A stretch of DNA of 10,007 nt from the NCBI GenBank assembly GCA_031287655.1, contig JAITSR010000335.1:1-10007 (forward strand), written 5' to 3'. Each line of letters opens with the position of its first letter. The stretch's first letter is position 1. The DNA comes from Clostridiales bacterium. Lineage in GTDB: Bacteria > Bacillota > Clostridia > WRLR01. The notes beneath the pieces were generated by a model that searched no databases, was not told the origin of the DNA, and saw only the letters and a list, made by a program, of their open reading frames with translations. Both the position numbers and the translations under genes were made by a program. Positions 1-4,895 of this stretch are shown piece by piece.

Positions 1-215
1 CCGCGGCGGCTCGCCGGATCCCCGCAAACGGCCATCGGTTTGCCCGCGACCTCCGGGTGAAAGAGTGCCTCGACCGACGCGAAGAACGCGTTCATATCGA
101 CGTGCAGAATCACGCGGTCGCGGCGTGCGCGATCGTCCGCGCCCTCGCGCCCGCCGCCGTTCGCGTGTACGTCAAAATCGGCGTCGCTTTTTATTTGTCC
201 GAAACGGTTCGTCAT
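1..215 (-). CDS. dinB: DNA polymerase IV (Y-family), N-terminal part, runs off left edge
   Basis: The minus strand encodes the start of a Y-family translesion DNA polymerase, which copies past damaged bases at the cost of fidelity. The diagnostic stretch is VILHVDMNAFFASVE (residues 35-49 from the start chosen here), followed by HPEVAGKPMAVCGDP. By alignment with E. coli DinB, D40 is the first catalytic metal-binding aspartate and F45 is the steric-gate aromatic residue that excludes ribonucleotides. About 71 residues are visible; the catalytic DE pair, thumb and little finger lie outside the window. ATG at 213-215 is chosen because it follows a GCGGGG stretch at a 9-nt gap and lies about 33 nt past a predicted transcription start. 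An in-frame ATG at 246-248 falls almost on that transcription start. Either choice leaves an unusual extension before the usual DinB start (34 residues from 215), rich in Gly, Arg and Asp. The family call is firm; the start is uncertain. Confidence 0.85.
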   Translation of the reverse strand, partial: MTNRFGQIKSDADFDVHANGGGREGADDRARRDRVILHVDMNAFFASVEALFHPEVAGKPMAVCGDPASRR

Positions 216-254
216 ACAGGTTTTCCCCGCGGCCCTGCTGCCTTCCATAAGATC

Positions 255-283
255 ATCATATCCCAATCAGAGGGGAATTTCAA
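255..283 (-). promoter_or_regulatory. Predicted sigma-A promoter for dinB
   Basis: Read on the minus strand there is a TTGAAA -35 box (278-283), a 17-nt spacer and a TATGAT -10 box (255-260), each one base from consensus. Transcription would start near 248, giving a leader of about 33 nt to the preferred dinB start at 215. No Bacillus-type LexA (DinR) box of the CGAAC-N4-GTTCG form was seen here, so SOS control is not supported by eye. Confidence 0.65.
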
Positions 284-300
284 TTAACAACAGTTGTTAA
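284..300. promoter_or_regulatory. Perfect 17-nt palindrome, candidate operator
   Basis: TTAACAAC-A-GTTGTTAA is an exact inverted repeat with 8-bp arms around one central base. It directly abuts the -35 box of the dinB promoter and sits roughly 60-80 bp upstream of the predicted start of the rightward transcript. Arm length and placement fit a dimeric helix-turn-helix regulator that could affect both directions. The regulator is not identifiable from the site; a MarR- or TetR-type protein is only a guess. It is not a transcription terminator: the stem is AT-rich and no transcript is predicted to cross it. Confidence 0.55.
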
Positions 301-315
301 ATATTGTAAAATATT
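300..315. repeat. AT-rich dyad AATATT-N4-AATATT
   Basis: Two AATATT hexamers, each itself palindromic, are separated by GTAA and follow directly on the 284-300 palindrome. The stretch is far more AT-rich than the rest of the window. It may be a second operator half, an UP-element-like AT tract upstream of the rightward promoter, or simply AT-rich promoter DNA. Confidence 0.35.
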
Positions 316-327
316 AGCTTGTCAGCA

Positions 328-356
328 TTGACTTTCCGGACCCATTACGATAAAAT
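328..356 (+). promoter_or_regulatory. Predicted sigma-A promoter for the rightward operon
   Basis: TTGACT (328-333), a 17-nt spacer and TAAAAT (351-356) match the sigma-A consensus at five of six bases in each box. Transcription would start near 363, about 174 nt before the first gene at 537. It is the only clear promoter found for the 537-4887 gene run. It is divergent from the dinB promoter, with the palindrome at 284-300 between the two. Confidence 0.7.
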
Positions 357-362
357 AACTCG

Positions 363-536
363 TCGCGATGCGGAATTGCCATGAGAGATGCGAACGCGAA
401 CACAGACGCGGATGCGAAGGCGCGGTAACAGGTCAGACTTTGCGGAGCAATGTTGTTTCCGTTTTCTCGTTCCAACGAGTTCCGCCCCGTAACGCCAATC
501 CATGGCCTTACAGTGTTGCGGCGGGGGTATGATGCG
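363..536 (+). other. Long 5' leader of the rightward operon
   Basis: About 174 nt separate the predicted transcription start from the first gene. The stretch holds a possible 15-codon ORF (381-428) and a small dyad CTCGTT-CC-AACGAG (466-479), whose 2-nt centre makes it a poor RNA hairpin unless the loop opens by one pair. I recognise no known riboswitch, T-box specifier or attenuator with a U-run. GGGGG at 523-527 serves as the ribosome-binding site for the gene at 537. Confidence 0.4.
381..428 (+). CDS. Possible 15-codon upstream ORF
   Basis: ATG at 381 opens a short frame ending in TAA, encoding MRDANANTDADAKAR. It starts about 18 nt after the predicted transcription start and is preceded only by a weak GCGGA. 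The peptide is almost entirely Ala, Asp, Asn, Lys and Arg and arises from repeated GATGCG/AACGCG units, so it may be low-complexity DNA rather than a gene. If translated it could be a leader peptide affecting the downstream operon. There is no run of one rare or regulatory codon of the kind seen in amino-acid attenuators. Confidence 0.2.
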   Translation: MRDANANTDADAKAR

Positions 537-1091
537 ATGAAGAAAAAAAAGCCGAAGGCGGCGGTCGTCGCCAATTTGATATTCGGAAAAGTTTTGAGCG
601 CTTTCGGGGGCCTGTTTGCGTTTGCTTTTTTGCTGATGGTCGTCTTACTCGTGTATTCGATTGCGCGGGGCGATTCTTACGGTGTTACCGCATCGGCCGT
701 CATAGGGTTGATCTGTCTGATCGCCGCGGCGCCGATGACACTCAAGGGCAGGGCGATCAAACTGCAAATAAGGCGTTTTCGGACATATGTCAATCTGCTT
801 TCGATCAGCCACATGACCGCGCTCACGGACTTCGCGCAATCGACGCAGCGACCGGTCGATTTTGTGCGCGCCGATTTGCAAAAAATGATCGATCAAAAAT
901 TCTTTGCGGACGCGGTGATTGACATGCAGCGCAACGAGTTGTTGATCGGCGGGGCCGGGGCCGAATCCGGAGTCGGGGGCGGCGGCGTAAGACCCGTCGT
1001 CGAGGCGGTCAGATGCCCCGGCTGCGGCGCGACAAACGTCAAAAAAATCGGCGCGACAGCTGTCTGCGAATACTGCGGATCCGTTTCATGA
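537..1091 (+). CDS. Small membrane protein with C-terminal zinc ribbon, function unknown
   Basis: A 184-residue protein I cannot assign to a named family. It begins with a basic stretch (MKKKK), then two predicted membrane helices (about 15-43 and 48-68). A soluble region (about 80-138) follows whose helix and amphipathic pattern (ADLQKMIDQKFFADAVID) looks winged-helix-like. After a Gly-rich linker (about 138-150) comes a rubredoxin-type zinc ribbon with C160, C163, C177 and C180 in CxxC-x13-CxxC spacing. The lysine-rich end and the positive-inside rule suggest that both termini, and so the zinc ribbon, face the cytoplasm. ATG 537 is chosen for its GGGGG site 9 nt upstream; an in-frame ATG at 450 has GGAG only 2 nt before it. 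It is first in the operon, and its stop overlaps the start of the sugar transferase (ATGA at 1088-1091), so the two are probably made together. A role as partner or regulator of that enzyme is inference. Confidence 0.75.
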   Translation: MKKKKPKAAVVANLIFGKVLSAFGGLFAFAFLLMVVLLVYSIARGDSYGVTASAVIGLICLIAAAPMTLKGRAIKLQIRRFRTYVNLLSISHMTALTDFAQSTQRPVDFVRADLQKMIDQKFFADAVIDMQRNELLIGGAGAESGVGGGGVRPVVEAVRCPGCGATNVKKIGATAVCEYCGSVS

Positions 1092-2443
1092 CCTCCAAAA
1101 TCGCCTCTTTTGTGAATAAAACCGTCTCGGGCCGCGACAACATGATCAAGCTGCTCGTGATCGTTGTGGACCTCCTGCTCGTGATCCTGTCCTATCTGAT
1201 CGCCTTTTACGTCCGTTTCGCGGGCGAGCCGCCGGAATTTAACCTGACGCCTTTTGTGCAGGCGCTCCCTCTCGTGGCGCTCGCCTTCCTCCTGTACGTC
1301 GACGTGTTCGGGCTGTCAAAATTTTACCGCAAATCGCGCCGCTCGGTGTTCGCGTCAATCTTAAAGCTCGTGTTCATGCAGGCGCTGACGACGACGTCGA
1401 TCACCTACTTCTTGCAGGGCTTTTCGTTCCCGCGCTCCGTCCTGCTGTACGCGCCGCTGTTTCAGGCCGCCCTGCTCACGCTGTGGAATTGGCTGATGCT
1501 CGCGCTGCGCGACCACTGCGCCGCCGCAACCTACGCGATGCTGATCGGCGGGCAAAAGGCCGCGGCGGCGGTCATGGAAAAGCTCTCGCGCACGGAAATC
1601 CGCCGGAAGATGAACGTCGAATATGTGTTCCCGCCGGAGGCGAAGGCGGGCTTCATGCGCTGTCTGCGCAACCGCAGGGTCGACGAGGTGATTCTGTGCG
1701 CGGAGCTCTCCGAGGATTTGAAAATGGAAATTCTGCTCCTGTGCATGAATCTGCGCAAGGTCGTCTACCTCGTGCCGGAGGTGTTTGAAATCGCGCTCTT
1801 AAATACGCGCATCGTCCACTTGGACGACATGCCGCTGCTGATGCTGGACAGGCTCAGCCTGTCGTTTGAGCAGCGCCTGTTCAAGCGCGTCTTCGACCTG
1901 CTTGTCTCGCTCGTCGCGCTGCCGCTGCTCCTGCCGTTCCTGCTCGCCGCCGCGCTCGCGGTCAAGTTGTCGTCGCCCGGCAAAGTCTTTTACAGTCAGG
2001 ACCGGGTGACGGCGGGCGGGCGCGTCTATCGGATCTACAAGTTCCGCACGATGTATGAGGGCGCCGAGGCCGCGACCGGGCCGACGCTCTCGTCCGCGCA
2101 GGACGCGCGCGTGACCGGGGCAGGGCGTTTTTTGCGGCGCTACCGCATAGACGAGCTCCCGCAGCTGCTCAATGTGCTGAAGGGCGACATGAGCCTTGTC
2201 GGCCCGCGCTCGGAGCGCCCCTTTTTTGTCGAGCGCTACAGCCGGGACATCGAGGGCTACGACATCCGCAACAACGTAAAGGCCGGGCTGACGGGCTACG
2301 CGCAAGTCTTTGGCAACTATGACACCTCGCCCGAATACAAGCTCAAATACGACGTCCTCTATATCAAAAACTATTCGCTGCTGCTCGACATCAAGCTGAT
2401 CCTGCAAACGTTCAACGCGATCCTCAAAAAGGGCAGCTCCTGA
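1088..2443 (+). CDS. Polyprenyl-phosphate sugar-1-phosphate transferase (WcaJ/EpsL-like)
   Basis: An integral membrane phosphoglycosyl transferase of 451 residues, close to the usual length. Such enzymes move a sugar-1-phosphate from a nucleotide sugar to undecaprenyl phosphate, the first step in building an exopolysaccharide, capsule or surface glycan. Four N-terminal membrane helices (about 19-43, 57-76, 86-108, 113-138) are followed by a CoA_binding_3-like region (about 145-265) with a degenerate glycine motif (LIGGQKAA). A further hydrophobic segment (about 270-295) leads into the bacterial sugar transferase catalytic domain. Hallmarks there are KFRTM (318-322), the catalytic Asp-Glu pair in RIDELPQL (D355, E356) and GDMSLVGPRSE (366-376). 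The C-terminal half ends with the usual YxxKYDVLYIKNYSLxLDIKI-type tail. ATG 1088 is chosen for its ATGA overlap with the preceding gene; an in-frame ATG at 1142 would cut into the first helix. Sugar specificity cannot be read from sequence. Confidence 0.9.
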   Translation: MTSKIASFVNKTVSGRDNMIKLLVIVVDLLLVILSYLIAFYVRFAGEPPEFNLTPFVQALPLVALAFLLYVDVFGLSKFYRKSRRSVFASILKLVFMQALTTTSITYFLQGFSFPRSVLLYAPLFQAALLTLWNWLMLALRDHCAAATYAMLIGGQKAAAAVMEKLSRTEIRRKMNVEYVFPPEAKAGFMRCLRNRRVDEVILCAELSEDLKMEILLLCMNLRKVVYLVPEVFEIALLNTRIVHLDDMPLLMLDRLSLSFEQRLFKRVFDLLVSLVALPLLLPFLLAAALAVKLSSPGKVFYSQDRVTAGGRVYRIYKFRTMYEGAEAATGPTLSSAQDARVTGAGRFLRRYRIDELPQLLNVLKGDMSLVGPRSERPFFVERYSRDIEGYDIRNNVKAGLTGYAQVFGNYDTSPEYKLKYDVLYIKNYSLLLDIKLILQTFNAILKKGSS

Positions 2444-2454
2444 CCGCAAGCAGT

Positions 2455-2499
2455 TCCCGGCCGCGGACGGCACTGATCTTTTCTTGAACCGGGCCGGGA
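2455..2499 (+). promoter_or_regulatory. Inverted repeat overlapping the ribosome-binding site of the ABC ATPase gene
   Basis: TCCCGGCC (2455-2462) is perfectly complementary to GGCCGGGA (2492-2499) across a 29-nt loop in the 73-nt gap between the sugar transferase and the ABC ATPase. The right arm overlaps the GGGAGGGGGG ribosome-binding site (2496-2505). If formed in the mRNA, the stem could partly mask that site. No U-run follows, so it is not a standard intrinsic terminator. In GC-rich DNA an 8-bp match of this kind can occur by chance. Confidence 0.35.
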
Positions 2500-2516
2500 G
2501 GGGGGCCTTGGCTGCT

Positions 2517-3311
2517 ATGATTACACTTGCGAATATCCATAAGACGTTCAAAGTGGCAAAGCGCGAAAAGGGGACTGCCGCCGCGCTAAAATCTCTGTTT
2601 CACCGCGAGTACCGCCGCGTTCACGCGCTCGACGGCGTGAGCTTTCATGTGGACGAGGGCGAAATCGTCGGCTATATCGGTCCGAATGGCGCGGGGAAGT
2701 CAACCTCAATCAAGGTGATGAGCGGCATCCTCGTTCCCGACAGCGGGACGTGCGGGATTATGGGCTACACGCCTTGGAAACAACGGCGGGAGTACGTCCG
2801 TCATATCGGCGTCGTGTTCGGGCAGCGAACGCAATTGTGGTGGGACGTGCCTGTTTCCGACAGCTTTGATTTGCTCCGCGACATTTATAAGGTGCCGCAA
2901 TCTGAATACAGGCGCAATCTCGATTTGCTGACCGAGACCATCGGCTTGCAGGACTTCATAAACACGCCGCTGCGCCAACTCTCGCTCGGGCAGCGGATGA
3001 GGGCGGAGATTGCCGCGTCACTGCTGCACTCGCCGAAAGTGCTGTTCCTCGACGAGCCGACGATCGGGCTTGACGCGCCGTCAAAACTCGCGGTACGCCG
3101 GTTTATCAAGGACATCAACGCCGAAACGAAGCTGACGGTCATTTTAACCACTCACGATATGAACGATATTGACGCGCTGACGGATCGCGTCGTGCTGATT
3201 GGCAAGGGGAAAATCCTCTATGACGGCGCGTTTTCGGAGATTAAAAACCGCTCCGATCACAGCGCGTTGGAAGAAGTCATAGCGGAACTCTACAGGGAAT
3301 ATGAATTATGA
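2517..3311 (+). CDS. ABC transporter ATP-binding protein (COG4586-like)
   Basis: A 264-residue nucleotide-binding subunit that powers an ABC-2 type transporter from the cytoplasmic face. All ATPase motifs are present: Walker A GPNGAGKST (55-63), Q-loop Q103 in FGQRTQLWWDVP, signature LSLGQ (155-159), Walker B VLFLDEP (175-181, with catalytic E180) and switch H213. The GQRTQLWWD segment is typical of the uncharacterised COG4586 ATPases, which occur with exactly the two permease types found next. There is no C-terminal sugar-binding extension of the Wzt kind. ATG 2517 is chosen because GGGAGGGGGG (2496-2505) lies 11 nt upstream; an earlier TTG at 2484 would precede that site. Its stop overlaps the next start (ATGA at 3308-3311), so translation is likely coupled. 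The direction is presumably export, as is usual for ABC-2 transporters, but the substrate is unknown. Confidence 0.9.
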   Translation: MITLANIHKTFKVAKREKGTAAALKSLFHREYRRVHALDGVSFHVDEGEIVGYIGPNGAGKSTSIKVMSGILVPDSGTCGIMGYTPWKQRREYVRHIGVVFGQRTQLWWDVPVSDSFDLLRDIYKVPQSEYRRNLDLLTETIGLQDFINTPLRQLSLGQRMRAEIAASLLHSPKVLFLDEPTIGLDAPSKLAVRRFIKDINAETKLTVILTTHDMNDIDALTDRVVLIGKGKILYDGAFSEIKNRSDHSALEEVIAELYREYEL

Positions 3312-4111
3312 TAACCTACACATCAATATTCCGAATGAGGTTTATTGCGGGCTTGCAATATCGCGCCGCCGCGTGGGCGGGTATCGCGACGCAATTTGCC
3401 TTTGGGTTTATGCATCTGATGATTTTTCAGGCGTTTTACCGTTCCAGCGGAACGGCGCCGCCGATGGAATGGCCGCAGCTCGTCGCGTATGAATGGCTTC
3501 AACAGGCTTTTCTCGCGCTGATCATGCTGTGGTGGCAGGACGGCGATTTGCTGTCGGGTATCACCGATGGCAACGCCGCCTATGAGCTTTGCCGCCCGTA
3601 TGATTTGTACACGTTTTGGTGCATGAGGCTCGCCGCGGTGCGTTTGTCGAGCGCGGCGTTAAAATTTTCGCCGGTGTTGATCGTGTCGCTTTTTTTGCCG
3701 CGGGCGTACAGAATGACACTCCCTCCGAATTTTGCGGCGTTCGGCCTGTTTTTGATCGCGATGACGCTGTCGCTGACACTCGTAATCGCGCTGTCAATGC
3801 TGGTATACATTCTCACATTTGTCACGCTTTCCTCCATGGGGTCGCGGTTGCTTGTCGGAGTCTCGGCGGACTTTATGATGGGCGCGATTATTCCGATTCC
3901 GCTCATGCCGGTATGGGCGCAGAGGATTGTGTATTGCTTTCCCTTCCGATACGTTCAGGACTTGCCGTTTCGCCTGTACAGCGGACACATAAGCGGAGCG
4001 GACGCGCTGGCGCAAATCGGAGTGCAGATCGCGTGGGTCGCCGCGCTGATCCTATTCGGACGTTGGGCGTTCGGGCGCGTTATGCGCCGCGTCGTGATAC
4101 AGGGGGGCTGA
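3308..4111 (+). CDS. ABC-2 type permease, first of two (COG4587-like)
   Basis: A 267-residue membrane subunit with about six hydrophobic segments (near 20-42, 58-76, 108-131, 141-172, 179-200 and 233-252). The motif ITDGNAAYELCRPYDLY (85-101), a Gly ... Leu/Arg-Pro signature just before the third helix, recurs in degenerate form in the next gene (IRQGTFDRVLLRP). A PFRYVQDLPFRLYSG segment (212-226) near the end is also typical of this permease family (ABC2_membrane_6). The start overlaps the ATPase stop by four bases, and an AGGGA site lies 9 nt upstream within the ATPase gene. It probably pairs with the following permease to form an asymmetric membrane channel driven by two copies of the ATPase. 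The substrate is unknown. Confidence 0.85.
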   Translation: MITYTSIFRMRFIAGLQYRAAAWAGIATQFAFGFMHLMIFQAFYRSSGTAPPMEWPQLVAYEWLQQAFLALIMLWWQDGDLLSGITDGNAAYELCRPYDLYTFWCMRLAAVRLSSAALKFSPVLIVSLFLPRAYRMTLPPNFAAFGLFLIAMTLSLTLVIALSMLVYILTFVTLSSMGSRLLVGVSADFMMGAIIPIPLMPVWAQRIVYCFPFRYVQDLPFRLYSGHISGADALAQIGVQIAWVAALILFGRWAFGRVMRRVVIQGG

Positions 4112-4113
4112 CG

Positions 4114-4887
4114 ATGATTTATTTTAAATATTTGCGGATGGTGATCAGGACGATGCTCCAGTATCGTCTGAACTTGCTCTTGACGACAATCGGGCAGTTC
4201 GCGAACGTATTTTTTTCGTTTGCGGGAATCTATCTGCTGTTTGAGCGTTTCGGACGCCTCGACGACTGGACGTTCGGGGAGGTCGCGCTGTGCTACGGCA
4301 TTGTGATCGCGGCGTGGTCGCTGACGGAGTGCTTTGCGCGCGGCTTTGACGTGTTCCAAGGTTCCATTCGGCAAGGGACGTTTGACCGCGTGCTGCTCCG
4401 CCCGCGCAATACCGTTTTGCAAATTCTCGGCTCGAATTTTGAGTTTCCGCGCCTTATAAAACTCGTGTGGGCGTTCGCCGTTCTCGGAATCGCCGTAAAC
4501 AACTTAAATCAGGTCTGGTCGGTTTTGCAGGTTGTGACGGTATGCCTGATGATTGCAAGCGGCTTTCTCATCTTTTCGGGAGTTTTCATCCTCGGCGCGA
4601 CTGTGTGCTTCTGGACGGTCGAGGGTTTGGAGGTCGTCAATATTTTCACGGACGGAGGGAAGGAACTCGCAGCTTATCCGCTGACGATTTACAGCAAATC
4701 GATCAGGAGGTTCTTCACGTTCATCATTCCGTTCGGCTGCTTCAATTATCTGCCGCTGATGTACGTTATCGGGCGCGTTGACGACGCGCTGTACGCGCTG
4801 ACGCCGCTGCTCGGCTTCGTGTTTTTGCTGCCCTGCCTGCTGTTGTGGCGCGTCGGCGTCCGGCATTATGTCAGTACGGGGAATTGA
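4114..4887 (+). CDS. ABC-2 type permease, second of two (COG3694-like)
   Basis: A 257-residue membrane subunit with about six hydrophobic segments (near 22-45, 56-75, 112-130, 134-165, 200-220 and 228-247). IRQGTFDRVLLRP (85-97) matches the family signature that the first permease shows in degenerate form, and IIPFGCFNYLPLMYVIGR (204-221) matches the family's C-terminal pattern. The ATG at 4114 follows an AGGGGGG site (4101-4107) at a 6-nt gap and lies only 2 nt after the previous stop; in-frame codons further upstream overlap the first permease and are not needed. It is the last gene of the rightward run and ends 8 nt before the stop of the convergent GH42 gene. Together with the previous two genes it forms a complete three-gene transporter of unassigned substrate. 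Confidence 0.85.
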   Translation: MIYFKYLRMVIRTMLQYRLNLLLTTIGQFANVFFSFAGIYLLFERFGRLDDWTFGEVALCYGIVIAAWSLTECFARGFDVFQGSIRQGTFDRVLLRPRNTVLQILGSNFEFPRLIKLVWAFAVLGIAVNNLNQVWSVLQVVTVCLMIASGFLIFSGVFILGATVCFWTVEGLEVVNIFTDGGKELAAYPLTIYSKSIRRFFTFIIPFGCFNYLPLMYVIGRVDDALYALTPLLGFVFLLPCLLLWRVGVRHYVSTGN

Positions 4888-4895
4888 CGCGGCGT

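Noticed and set aside
57..287. 76-residue plus-strand open frame at the left edge
   Set aside because: It lies antisense to the dinB start, whose minus-strand reading gives clear family motifs; the plus-strand product matches nothing recognisable and its end runs through the promoter region.
255..300. LexA/SOS box upstream of dinB
   Set aside because: The palindrome TTAACAAC-A-GTTGTTAA does not match the Bacillus-type CGAAC-N4-GTTCG site, and none was seen nearby.
450..536. Longer N-terminus for the zinc-ribbon membrane protein from ATG 450
   Set aside because: GGAG lies only 2 nt before that ATG, and the added residues precede a typical MKKKK start that has a better placed GGGGG site.
2444..2516. 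Intrinsic terminator between the sugar transferase and the ABC ATPase
   Set aside because: The inverted repeat has a 29-nt loop and is followed by a G-rich ribosome-binding site, not a U-run.
1799..2551. 250-residue minus-strand frame
   Set aside because: Fully antisense to the catalytic half of the sugar transferase; its Arg/Gln/Glu-rich composition is typical of shadow frames in GC-rich DNA.
3616..4113. Upstream extension of the second permease to an in-frame GTG or ATG
   Set aside because: It would overlap most of the first permease in another frame; ATG 4114 has an ideal ribosome-binding site and gives a normal family length.
2517..4887. Horizontal transfer of the ABC genes because of weaker third-position GC
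   Set aside because: A hand count over the first 40 codons gave about 65% GC at third positions in the second permease against about 80% in the sugar transferase; the sample is too small and the difference too mild to support transfer.
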